DNA of 64,000 nt from Owenweeksia sp. (lineage in GTDB: Bacteria > Bacteroidota > Bacteroidia > Flavobacteriales > Schleiferiaceae), in the NCBI GenBank assembly GCA_002695025.1, contig NZNV01000020.1:186001-250000 (forward strand). The letters are read 5' to 3'. Below the pieces are notes generated by a model. The model made no database searches. It was not told where the DNA came from and saw only the letters and a list, made by a program, of their open reading frames with translations. Positions 33,649-41,422 of this stretch are shown here, piece by piece. Positions within the stretch are counted from its first letter, which is position 1. Each line of letters starts with the position of its first letter. Made by a program: the position numbers and the translations under genes.

Positions 33649-34027
33649 ACTTCCCGGTCACGGAAGATGGTTGATAGACTGAAAATCTATCTTAATCAGG
33701 AAGCTGATCCCTTCTGAAAAGGATCGCCTGAAAGCCTGGGGTGCAGGCCCGTTCAGAAATAATTCTTCGGAAGTTTTCTGAACAGTCCCTGCCGCGCTAC
33801 GCAGACCGGAGGATACCGATGGGGGCGTTTGGCTACTTGTATGTGGTCACCTGGAAGGAGAATATAGTTTTCCGAAAAGGTGATCCGTGTGCAACTAATC
33901 AGACACAACCTTTCTCAATCCGCTCTCCGCGAAGTGGGGATGGCTTGCACCCTGAAGCTTTCTTTAAAAGTGAAATTTATGTTTAACCCCGAGGTTGAAA
34001 GTCAACCTCAATAAATACTCGAATGCG
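33649..34027 (+). ncRNA. structured leader RNA with anticodon-arm mimics, upstream of slipin
   Basis: About 380 nt without a convincing gene. Visible elements are CTTCC CGGTCAC GGAAG (33650-33666, an anticodon arm with GTC), GATAGA CTGAAAA TCTATC (33673-33691, an anticodon arm with GAA), ATCAG GAAG CTGAT, GATCC/GGATC, and a long hairpin closed by GTTCAGAA/TTCTGAAC with a TTCG loop (about 33750-33782). The frame at 33741-33986 shows no protein features. It probably continues the tRNA-like array and forms the slipin-rtcB leader. Confidence 0.45.
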
Positions 34028-35122
34028 ATGAAACGAGTAGTGATCAACACCGGCAAAATTGGACTGGTGTACAAAAACGGAGATTACAAAAGGATGCTTA
34101 CGGCAGGTAAGTACTGGCTGAGCCCTTTTGAATCGGTAGAGGTGTATGATATGGCCCAGGCCTTTGTGCCCGGTGGTAACCTGAACCTTTACCTGCAGGA
34201 TGAGCAATTGCGAAATGCCCTGATCCTGGTGGATGTAGCGGATAATGAAATAGCCCTGCGTTTTGAGCACGACAATTTTAAGTCCGTTCTGTTACCGGGT
34301 CGTTATGCCTACTGGAAAGGACTGGTGGAGTACTCTTTCATCAAAGCTGATTTGAGTAAAGTGGAGATCACAGAACCCATCAGCCGTGAAATTCTCCGGA
34401 AGACCCTGGTATTACCTTACATCCGGGCCTACAGTGTAGAATCTTATGAAAAAGGTATCCTTTTCATAGACGGAAAGTTTGAAAAGGTACTGGAGAAAGG
34501 CGAATACCTATTCTGGAAGAACAGTACACCCATAAACGTTTTGAAAGCAGATATGCGGCAACTGCAAATGGAAGTGAGCGGCCAGGAGATCCTCACCAAA
34601 GACAAAGCAGCTTTGCGGGTAAATTTTTATACCCAGTACAAGGTTACTGATATTGAAAAGGCTTTGTTGGATAACAAGGAGTTCGAGAAGCAACTCTATG
34701 TATTGATGCAGCTCGCTTTGCGGGAGTTCATAGGTACGTTGACCTTGGATGAATTGCTGGAAAAGAAAGAGGCCGTAGCCGAATACGTATTGTCAGCCGT
34801 TAAGGAAAATGCGGTAAACCTGGGCGTTAAGGTAAGCGCTTGTGGTATCCGGGATATTATCCTTCCCGGAGAAGTAAAAGAGATCATGAACCAGGTATTG
34901 GTGGCTGAGAAAAAAGCCCAGGCCAACGTGATCACCAGGCGGGAAGAAACCGCTTCTACCCGGAGCTTACTGAACACCGCTAAACTGATGGAAGATAATC
35001 CTATGCTCTTTAAACTGAAAGAAATGGAATACACCGAGAAGATCGCGGAAAAGATCAACAGTATTTCTCTTTCAGGAGGAAACCAGGTGGTAGATCAACT
35101 CAAGGAGATCTTCTCCCGGTAG
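34028..35122 (+). CDS. slipin (SPFH/band 7) protein of the RNA-repair locus
   Basis: 364 residues from the ATG at 34028. There is no clear membrane helix. The N-terminal half has beta repeats (GKIGLVYKNGDYKRMLTAGK and a second, similar unit EKGILFIDGKFEKVLEKGEY). The SPFH core follows: INVLKADMRQLQMEVSGQEI, LTKDKAALRVNFYTQYKV (about 197-214), LREFIGTLTLDELLEKK, then the helical tail VLVAEKKAQANVITRREETA. Slipins of this type are recurrently encoded beside RtcB in bacterial RNA-repair operons. It probably forms an oligomeric platform for the ligase. It sits 170 nt upstream of rtcB, with a hairpin and dispersed repeats in between. Confidence 0.85.
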   Translation: MKRVVINTGKIGLVYKNGDYKRMLTAGKYWLSPFESVEVYDMAQAFVPGGNLNLYLQDEQLRNALILVDVADNEIALRFEHDNFKSVLLPGRYAYWKGLVEYSFIKADLSKVEITEPISREILRKTLVLPYIRAYSVESYEKGILFIDGKFEKVLEKGEYLFWKNSTPINVLKADMRQLQMEVSGQEILTKDKAALRVNFYTQYKVTDIEKALLDNKEFEKQLYVLMQLALREFIGTLTLDELLEKKEAVAEYVLSAVKENAVNLGVKVSACGIRDIILPGEVKEIMNQVLVAEKKAQANVITRREETASTRSLLNTAKLMEDNPMLFKLKEMEYTEKIAEKINSISLSGGNQVVDQLKEIFSR

Positions 35123-35142
35123 TCGCTACCCGCCTTAACCAA

Positions 35143-35168
35143 CCTCCGCAGCAATTGGGCTGCGGAGG
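35143..35168 (+). terminator. strong hairpin after the slipin gene
   Basis: CCTCCGCAGC (35143-35152), loop AATTGG, GCTGCGGAGG (35159-35168) form a perfect 10-bp stem, but only a weak T-run follows. It may attenuate read-through into rtcB or act as an RNA-stability element rather than a full terminator. Confidence 0.5.
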
Positions 35169-35189
35169 TCCTTAAAAGGAATTACATTG

Positions 35190-35275
35190 TCACCCTTCGA
35201 CTCCGCTCAGGATGACACATTGAAGTTTATGATAAAACAAAAGCGGTCACACTGAGCACAGTCGAAGTGCGACCC
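35190..35275. repeat. dispersed palindromic repeats between slipin and rtcB
   Basis: CACCCTTCGACTCCGCTCAG (35191-35210) and, in inverse orientation, CACTGAGCACAGTCGAAGTG (about 35249-35268). Same family as the pair at 33253-33335, so the slipin gene is flanked by copies. Confidence 0.65.
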
Positions 35276-35289
35276 TAAATAGAAGTACA

Positions 35290-36687
35290 ATGAAAATTAC
35301 ATCAAAAGACTTAAAGAAAATAAACTTCCCGGAAGGCCCCGCCTTTGGAATGGCCTTAAAACCCTATACGCAATACAGCAAGAAAGCGTACCTGGAAACA
35401 CTGCAAAAAGTGGTAAAAGATCCGGAGGAATACCTGGAAGACGAAAGTTTCGGAGCCCTAGCCAAAGCCCTGGTGGAAGAAGCTAAAAAGGAACCCATCG
35501 CCATGCGAGAGAAACACCTGGATTTCAAGATCTACGGGCAAGAACATATTGAACCCGGAGCCTTGCACCAGATGTACACCGCCATGAAATTACCGGTGGC
35601 CGATTCCGGTGCTTTGATGCCCGATGCCCACCAGGGTTATGGGTTACCGATCGGGGGTGTACTCGCCACCAAGAATTCGGTGATCCCTTACGGAGTGGGA
35701 GTTGATATTGGCTGCCGTATGTGCTTATCTATTTACGATATGCCGAAAGAGCGTTTACAAACCGATAAGGAGTCGTTGAAGAAGATGCTGAACAACAACA
35801 CCCGTTTCGGTAACGCTTCTTTCAAATACTCGATGGAACATGAGATCTTTGAACGCGATGAGTTCAAGGAACTGGAAGTGGTGAAAAACCTGAAAGACCG
35901 TGCCTGGCGGCAGATCGGTTCTTCCGGTGGAGGTAACCACTTTGTGGAGTTCGGGGTGGTGCGTATCACCGAAGAAGAGAACGAGTTCAACCTACCGGTA
36001 GGTACCTATATGGGCTTGCTGTCGCATTCCGGTTCCCGGGGATTGGGGGCCAATATTGCGCGCCATTATACCAATTTGGCTATGGCCACCACAAAACTTC
36101 CGCAGGAAGCGCGTCACCTGGCCTGGCTGGATATGGATACCGATGCCGGTAAGGAATACTGGGCGGCCATGAATTTGGCCGGTGACTACGCTTCAGCCTG
36201 TCACCACCAGATCCATGAGCGTATGGCGGTAGGTTTGCGAACCACACCATTGGCTATGGTGGAGAACCACCACAACTTTGCCTGGAAGGAGAAGAACGCC
36301 CAGGGCGAAGAAGTGATCGTGCACCGTAAGGGTGCTACTCCGGCCGGTGCAGGGGTGTTGGGGATCATTCCCGGCTCCATGACTGCTCCGGGTTACATTG
36401 TGCGTGGACGCGGTATAGCGCATTCCATCAATTCCGCTTCACACGGAGCGGGGCGGGTGATGAGCCGTACCCAGGCCAAGAAAACCCTGGATCCTAAAGA
36501 AGTGGTGCGCCACCTGAATGATCATGGGGTGGAAGTGATCGGTTCCGGACTGGACGAAGCGCCTATGGCGTATAAGGACATCAACACCGTGATGAACAGC
36601 CAGCAGGAACTGGTGGACATCCTCGGATCGTTTACCCCTAAAATTGTGCGGATGTGCGGGGATAATCGGTTTAAGGAAGTGGATTAG
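35290..36687 (+). CDS. rtcB: RtcB RNA ligase
   Basis: 465 residues, between the lengths of bacterial and archaeal RtcB. Motifs in order are MPDAHQGYGLPIGGVLAT (about 109-126), YGVGVDIGCRMCLS (with the Mn-binding Asp and Cys), GGGNHFVEFGVV, LSHSGSRGLG, MVENHHNFAW, HRKGATPAGAGV, and SHGAGRVMSRTQAKK with the His that becomes guanylylated. RtcB joins 2',3'-cyclic-phosphate or 3'-phosphate ends to 5'-OH RNA ends using GTP. Neighbours are slipin upstream and two RlaP-type nucleotidyltransferases downstream, the known RNA-repair context. tRNA-like RNAs upstream are candidate substrates. Confidence 0.96.
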   Translation: MKITSKDLKKINFPEGPAFGMALKPYTQYSKKAYLETLQKVVKDPEEYLEDESFGALAKALVEEAKKEPIAMREKHLDFKIYGQEHIEPGALHQMYTAMKLPVADSGALMPDAHQGYGLPIGGVLATKNSVIPYGVGVDIGCRMCLSIYDMPKERLQTDKESLKKMLNNNTRFGNASFKYSMEHEIFERDEFKELEVVKNLKDRAWRQIGSSGGGNHFVEFGVVRITEEENEFNLPVGTYMGLLSHSGSRGLGANIARHYTNLAMATTKLPQEARHLAWLDMDTDAGKEYWAAMNLAGDYASACHHQIHERMAVGLRTTPLAMVENHHNFAWKEKNAQGEEVIVHRKGATPAGAGVLGIIPGSMTAPGYIVRGRGIAHSINSASHGAGRVMSRTQAKKTLDPKEVVRHLNDHGVEVIGSGLDEAPMAYKDINTVMNSQQELVDILGSFTPKIVRMCGDNRFKEVD

Positions 36688-36695
36688 AATAAGAC

Positions 36696-36721
36696 CGAAG
36701 GCTACTACGCCTTCGATTTTT
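36696..36721 (+). terminator. intrinsic terminator between rtcB and the nucleotidyltransferases
   Basis: CGAAGGC (36696-36702), loop TACTAC, GCCTTCG (36709-36715), A and T5. It starts 8 nt after the rtcB stop and ends 13 nt before the next ATG, so it may set the ratio of ligase to nucleotidyltransferase rather than fully separate them. Confidence 0.75.
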
Positions 36722-36734
36722 AAACTTTAGAATT

Positions 36735-37487
36735 ATGAGAAATAAGATAATCAATGCTCTGAAACAATTGGAAAAAGAGCATAATATAGAGATATTGCTG
36801 GCTTGTGAGACTGGTTCCCGGGCTTGGGGTTTTCCGTCTCCAGACAGTGATTATGACGTAAGGTTTATCTATGTCCATAAGCCAGAGTGGTACCTTTCAT
36901 TGAATGAAAAGAAAGACTCCATAGATCTTATGATGGAGGACCGGTTAATAGATCTGTCCGGATGGGAATTACGGAAAACGCTACGGTTGTTAGCAAAAAG
37001 TAATGTTTCAGTTTTGGAGCGAATGCAAAGTGAGATTGTCTATTTAGGAAAACCTGACTTTCAGGAAGAGCTTCAAGAAATAGCTCGGAAGTGTTTCTCA
37101 CCTATTGTAACTATGCATCATTATCTAAGCATGTCCAAGAGTTTTTATGAACGAATAGTCGACCAAAATGAAGTACGGCTTAAGGACTATTTCTACGCTT
37201 TGCGTACAGCTGTGGCGGGAAAGTGGGTGCGGGAGAAAAATGCGATCCCGCCTTTACAATTTACAGAGATGTATGATCTCCTGGACAAAGCCTTATGCGA
37301 AAAGCTGGAGGAACTTATAACACTTAAAGGCGAAAAGGAGGAGGCCTACCGGCATCTTGCCGATAAGGAGATCAACGCCTTTTTGAAAGACACTATCAGG
37401 GCCAATGAAGCAGTGTCCCAAAAGCTTCCCTCAGGCCATCCGGATTGGGAACAATTGGATCAATTTTTCAGAAGATGGATAAGATGA
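36735..37487 (+). CDS. RlaP-type (polymerase-beta superfamily) nucleotidyltransferase 1
   Basis: 250 residues. The catalytic core CETGSRAWGFPSPDSDYDVR (24-43) has the GS motif and the DxD metal pair of the polymerase-beta superfamily. SDYDVRFIYVHKPEWYLSL continues as in the RlaP (PF10127) family. This family was described from RtcB-linked RNA-repair operons, where it is thought to add nucleotides or otherwise repair RNA ends. The second copy overlaps its end by 13 nt. Confidence 0.85.
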   Translation: MRNKIINALKQLEKEHNIEILLACETGSRAWGFPSPDSDYDVRFIYVHKPEWYLSLNEKKDSIDLMMEDRLIDLSGWELRKTLRLLAKSNVSVLERMQSEIVYLGKPDFQEELQEIARKCFSPIVTMHHYLSMSKSFYERIVDQNEVRLKDYFYALRTAVAGKWVREKNAIPPLQFTEMYDLLDKALCEKLEELITLKGEKEEAYRHLADKEINAFLKDTIRANEAVSQKLPSGHPDWEQLDQFFRRWIR

Positions 37488-38539
37488 CACTGGAAGAACT
37501 GCGCGTCAGTAACTGGATAGTTATGGAGTGCATAAGTGGCAGTAAGGCCTATGGCTTGGATACCCCTGAGTCTGATACGGATATCAAAGGCGTTTTTGTG
37601 TTGCCTAAACATGAATTTTATGGGTTGGACTACCTGGAACAGGTGTCCAATCCTTCCAATGACATAGTGTTTTATGAACTGAAACGTTTTGTGGAGCTAT
37701 TAGCCAAGAACAATCCTAACATCTTGGAATTGCTGGCTACGCCCGATGATAGTGTGATCATTAAACATTCTTTGCTGGCAGAGCTAAAACCAGACCTTTT
37801 CTTATCCAGGCTTTGCCTGCAAAGTTTTGGCAATTACGCCATGGCGCAGATCCGCAAGGCCCGGGGACTTAATAAAAAGATCCTTAACCCTATGGAACGG
37901 AAACGAAGAGACGTTTTGGACTTCTGTTATATCATTGAGGGGCAGGGTTCGGTACCCTTAAGAGATTTTCTTGAAAGCAAAGGCTGGAAACAGGAACAAT
38001 GTGGATTGAGCAAGATCCCGCATATGCACGAAGTATATGGGCTGTATCATGAGAAGGACCTAGGTTTTGAAGGCATAATAAGCTCAGGTAGAGCTAATAG
38101 TGTTAAACTCAGTTCTATCCCAAAAGAACTGTGTCCCAAAGCTATACTGTCCTTTAACCAGTCCGGCTACTCCAAATATTGTAAAGACTATAAAGAATAT
38201 TGGGACTGGGTGGAAAACCGTAATGATGTGAGGTATCGAAATACGGAAGCTCACGGCAAAAACTACGATGCCAAAAATATGATGCATACTTTTCGCTTAC
38301 TGGCTATGGCGGAAGAAATTGCAAGGGATGGAGCTTTAAATGTTCGCAGGCCAGACCGGGATTTTCTTTTAGGAATTAAGCACGGAGAGTTCTCTTACAA
38401 AGAACTGGTAAGACAGGCAGAGGAGAAGATGGAGATGCTTATACATTTGTATGATAAAAGCAAATTACCGGAGAGGCCTAATGAGCGGAAAATTGGGAAA
38501 ATACTTAGGGATTTACGAGCAGGTTTTTATTCCAGTTAG
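37475..38539 (+). CDS. RlaP-type nucleotidyltransferase 2
   Basis: 354 residues from the ATG at 37475; another ATG at 37484 is equally close. The core is MECISGSKAYGLDTPESDTD (about 16-35), then IKGVFVLPKHEFYGLD and an all-helical C-terminal half with MERKRRDVLDFCYIIE. It is clearly related to the preceding gene in the catalytic part but longer, and the two lie in an overlapping pair. Having two RlaP-like enzymes suggests different nucleotides or RNA ends. Family known from RNA repair; the exact reaction is not established. Confidence 0.83.
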   Translation: MDKMTLEELRVSNWIVMECISGSKAYGLDTPESDTDIKGVFVLPKHEFYGLDYLEQVSNPSNDIVFYELKRFVELLAKNNPNILELLATPDDSVIIKHSLLAELKPDLFLSRLCLQSFGNYAMAQIRKARGLNKKILNPMERKRRDVLDFCYIIEGQGSVPLRDFLESKGWKQEQCGLSKIPHMHEVYGLYHEKDLGFEGIISSGRANSVKLSSIPKELCPKAILSFNQSGYSKYCKDYKEYWDWVENRNDVRYRNTEAHGKNYDAKNMMHTFRLLAMAEEIARDGALNVRRPDRDFLLGIKHGEFSYKELVRQAEEKMEMLIHLYDKSKLPERPNERKIGKILRDLRAGFYSS

Positions 38540-38578
38540 AAATTAAATCATCTTAAAATCAATTAATTAAGTTATTAA

Positions 38579-38646
38579 GCGTTATTTTTACGCATAATTA
38601 CTTGCGAGGAACATCTTAATGAATCATATTTGCGTAATAATAACGC
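38579..38646 (+). promoter_or_regulatory. promoter with two GCGT-N7-ACGC operators, probable NrtR sites
   Basis: Two palindromes of the same form, GCGT TATTTTT ACGC (38579-38593) and GCGT AATAATA ACGC (38632-38646), flank a Bacteroidota-type promoter: TTG at 38602-38604, 20 nt, CATATTTG at 38625-38632. Site 2 starts in the -7 box, so binding should block transcription. A third site lies before the NrtR-like gene at 40617-40631. Confidence 0.75.
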
Positions 38647-38659
38647 AAAATAAATTACT

Positions 38660-39673
38660 ATGTTAGGTTTAAATTACATTCAGTTCGACTCCATGAACTA
38701 CGTTATCCACTATCAAAATGGAAAGATCCGGAAAGAGGGCAGAGGATTGTCTTTCTTCTATTTTGGTCCCAAGTCATCTATTGTTTCCATTCCTTTGGAA
38801 AGCAATGATTTTCAATTCAATTTCCGTGAGACTACAATGGATTATCAGGAGGTTGTATTACAAGGGCAAGTAACCTATAAAGTGGCCCATCCTAAGCTAT
38901 TGGCTGAAGCTCTTGACTTTACAGTAAATAAGAGTGGTAATTACATTAAGAAGGATTACGAAAAAATCCAGCAGCGAATTATCAATGAAGCACAAACCTC
39001 TTCTGGTGGGTTAATTCAAACCCTAAATCTTAAAGAAGCTATTCGTAATCATGAAGGGTTTGAGGAGCGGATCTTTGATGATCTTCAAAATTCTAAAACC
39101 ATTGCGATGCTTGGTTTGGAGATTTTGAGTGTAAATATTTTGGGAATAAGCCCTACACCTGAAATGGCTCGTGCTTTGGAGACTCAAACCCGTGAAACGC
39201 TTCAAAAGGAAGCAGATGAGGCGATATATGAACGCAGGAATTTTGCTGTAGAACAGGAACGTATGATCAAAGAAAGTGAGTTAAATACTGAAATTGCCGT
39301 GGAGGAAAAGCAAAAGCAAATAGCTCAAAAGGAGATGGAAACTAAAGTTGTCAAACAAGAGAATGATCAACGACTAAGGTCTATGAAGATGAAAGCTGAC
39401 CAGCAACTTGAAGAAGATAAGCAGAAGTTGATTGATCTTCAGGTAAAAAATCAAATGAAGGAAGCTGATGCGAGGGAGTATATTCTGAATGCTAACCTGA
39501 AACCCTATGCAGATCTAGACTGGAGGACCTTGATTGCCATAAATGGCAATGGTATGAAAGCTGGTGATCATATTGCGATGGCTTTTAGAGAGCTAGCCGA
39601 GAATGCCGATAAAATAGGTAACCTTAATATTACTCCTGATCTTTTGCAACAGTTGGTAACCGTTAAAAACTAA
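38660..39673 (+). CDS. SPFH-domain protein of the NrtR-linked operon
   Basis: 337 residues. It opens with a beta-rich segment (IQFDSMNYVIHYQNGKIRKE), then an SPFH domain (FNFRETTMDYQEVVLQGQVT) and a long charged coiled-coil (about 195-275, FAVEQERMIKESELNTEIAV). Then comes a helical end. There is no strong membrane helix. It is a different branch from the slipin at 34028. It is encoded 4 nt before the NAD-kinase-like gene; such SPFH proteins commonly form ring-like membrane assemblies. Confidence 0.8.
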   Translation: MLGLNYIQFDSMNYVIHYQNGKIRKEGRGLSFFYFGPKSSIVSIPLESNDFQFNFRETTMDYQEVVLQGQVTYKVAHPKLLAEALDFTVNKSGNYIKKDYEKIQQRIINEAQTSSGGLIQTLNLKEAIRNHEGFEERIFDDLQNSKTIAMLGLEILSVNILGISPTPEMARALETQTRETLQKEADEAIYERRNFAVEQERMIKESELNTEIAVEEKQKQIAQKEMETKVVKQENDQRLRSMKMKADQQLEEDKQKLIDLQVKNQMKEADAREYILNANLKPYADLDWRTLIAINGNGMKAGDHIAMAFRELAENADKIGNLNITPDLLQQLVTVKN

Positions 39674-39677
39674 TAGA

Positions 39678-40604
39678 ATGCTGGTTGAAAGAATTGTGAT
39701 TATTCGTGATAAAACCTGTCTGGAACAACTCGTTGAAAGGTTTAACTCTAAAGGGCAGGCCAGCTTTTATATCGAAGCGAACGGAGGGGATTTTAATACC
39801 TATGAAAAAGAGCATCATCACTTTTATAAAGCTTTAGACATAGTTGAGTCGTACTTCATTAGGAACTATAAAATTAAGATAATTGATCGCTCTTTTTTAC
39901 CCACCTACATTTTTAGTCAGACCGACCTCATAGTGGTCATGGGACAAGACGGTTTGGTGGCTAATACTGCTAAATACGCTGGTAATAAAGCAATTTTAAG
40001 CATTAATCCCGATGAAGGAAGGTATGATGGGATCTTGTTACAGTCAACCCTTGGAGACTTCAAGAGCTCTTTTGAAGCCTTTATTAATGGAACAGCTACG
40101 ATCATTGAGGTTACTATGGCCAAAGCTACTCTTAATGACGGTCAGGAATTATTAGCATTCAATGACTTTTACATTGGAGCATCCTCGCATGTTTCCTCCA
40201 GGTATAAAATATCCTACGGTGAGCGGGAGGAGTTTCAATCCTCCAGCGGAATAATCATTTCAACAGGGGCCGGTTCAACTGGTTGGCTAAGTTCAGTTTG
40301 CAATATGACATACAACGTCAGTCGTCTTCTAAGTGACAGCGTAACAAGCCCCGAAATTAGTATGGAGTGGGATGCAGATCGTTTATTTTTCGTTACCCGG
40401 GAACCTTTTAGGAGCAAGGTTTCCGGTACCGAGTTGGGTTGTGGTATTATCAATAATAAGAATCGGTTGATTATAGAATCACAGATGACTACCAATGGAG
40501 TCATATTCAGTGATGGCATTGAATCGGATTTTATGGTTTTTAATACAGGAGCAAGAGTAGAGATAACCTTAGCAAATCATAAAGCTCAACTGATTTCACT
40601 ATGA
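39678..40604 (+). CDS. NAD kinase-like protein
   Basis: 308 residues. The NAD/lipid-kinase core motifs are DLIVVMGQDGLVANTAKY (83-100) and IIISTGAGSTGW (192-203). The first corresponds to the GGDG motif, with Gln in place of the second Gly. A canonical NadK has GGDGT...; here LVANT follows, keeping the Asn. Product could be NADP or a related phosphorylated nucleotide. It is flanked by the SPFH gene and an NrtR-like regulator, which fits NAD metabolism. Low identity to housekeeping NadK suggests a specialised role. Confidence 0.75.
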   Translation: MLVERIVIIRDKTCLEQLVERFNSKGQASFYIEANGGDFNTYEKEHHHFYKALDIVESYFIRNYKIKIIDRSFLPTYIFSQTDLIVVMGQDGLVANTAKYAGNKAILSINPDEGRYDGILLQSTLGDFKSSFEAFINGTATIIEVTMAKATLNDGQELLAFNDFYIGASSHVSSRYKISYGEREEFQSSSGIIISTGAGSTGWLSSVCNMTYNVSRLLSDSVTSPEISMEWDADRLFFVTREPFRSKVSGTELGCGIINNKNRLIIESQMTTNGVIFSDGIESDFMVFNTGARVEITLANHKAQLISL

Positions 40605-40616
40605 ATACTTATTTTA

Positions 40617-40631
40617 GCGTTTGATAAACGC
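40617..40631 (+). promoter_or_regulatory. third GCGT-N7-ACGC operator, upstream of the NrtR-like gene
   Basis: GCGT TTGATAA ACGC, identical in form to the two sites before the SPFH gene, ends 5 nt before the ATG at 40637. It suggests autoregulation of the NUDIX regulator. Confidence 0.72.
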
Positions 40632-40636
40632 AAAAA

Positions 40637-41311
40637 ATGAAACAGGCTATCAAATTAATGGTTGATGCGGTTGTGTTTGGTTACCAGGACCGAAAACTAT
40701 CTGTTCTTCTTATAAAAAGGAAATACAAGCCTTTTCAGGACAGTTGGGCCTTGCCAGGAGGTTATGTTAAGGATAAAGAACCTTTAGAAGAAGCGGTAGA
40801 ACGGGAGCTTTATGAGGAGACCGGAGTAAAAATAGATTACCTAGAGCAACTTTACACCTTTGGGAACCCGGATCGTGATCCAAGAGGACGTTTAGTAAGT
40901 GTAGCATATTTTGGGCTTGTCAGACCGGATAAATTCTCAATTACTGCAGATACTGACGCGGTTGATGTAGAATGGTTTGACACCAATAAACTTCCGTCTT
41001 TAGCCTTTGATCATGCTCATATCCTGAAATCTGCATTGCAACGCCTTCGAGCCAAGATTAGTTACGAGCCTGTTGGCTTTGAACTACTGGATTCTAAATT
41101 CCTTTTTGGAGAGCTGGAAAAACTCTATATGACCATTCTTGGACGAGACATTGACCGTAGAAACTTCCGCAAAAAAATGCTGGGTCTGGATATTCTGGAT
41201 CAATTAGATGAAAAGGTATCCGAAGGTCGTGGCCGACCGGCTAATCTATTTCAATTTAGTAAAGAGCGCTATTTCCGTAAAAAGAAAGAAGGGATTGTGT
41301 TTGAAATCTGA
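40637..41311 (+). CDS. NrtR-like NUDIX/winged-helix regulator
   Basis: 224 residues. The N-terminal NUDIX domain has an intact Nudix box, G42-x5-E48-x7-R56-E57-x2-E60-E61-x-G63-V64. The C-terminal 90 residues form a winged helix (SKFLFGELEKLYMTILGRDI and FRKKMLGLDILDQLDEK). This is the layout of NrtR regulators, which bind ADP-ribose-type ligands and repress NAD-related genes. Many NrtR have a degenerate box; here it could still hydrolyse. Operators at 38579-38646 and 40617-40631 fit control of itself and of the SPFH-NADK operon. Confidence 0.87.
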   Translation: MKQAIKLMVDAVVFGYQDRKLSVLLIKRKYKPFQDSWALPGGYVKDKEPLEEAVERELYEETGVKIDYLEQLYTFGNPDRDPRGRLVSVAYFGLVRPDKFSITADTDAVDVEWFDTNKLPSLAFDHAHILKSALQRLRAKISYEPVGFELLDSKFLFGELEKLYMTILGRDIDRRNFRKKMLGLDILDQLDEKVSEGRGRPANLFQFSKERYFRKKKEGIVFEI

Positions 41312-41422
41312 GAATATTAGAGTGACTCTTTTTCTTAGTTTAAGTTATGCACTTAATAGTAGCCATCCAATATCCAAATCGTTTAGTGCGTTAGTTTTAA
41401 GAACCTGCTAAAACTAACCGCC

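Noticed and set aside
33741-33986. 81-codon frame upstream of slipin as a gene
   Set aside because: It overlaps strong RNA hairpins and has no recognisable protein pattern.
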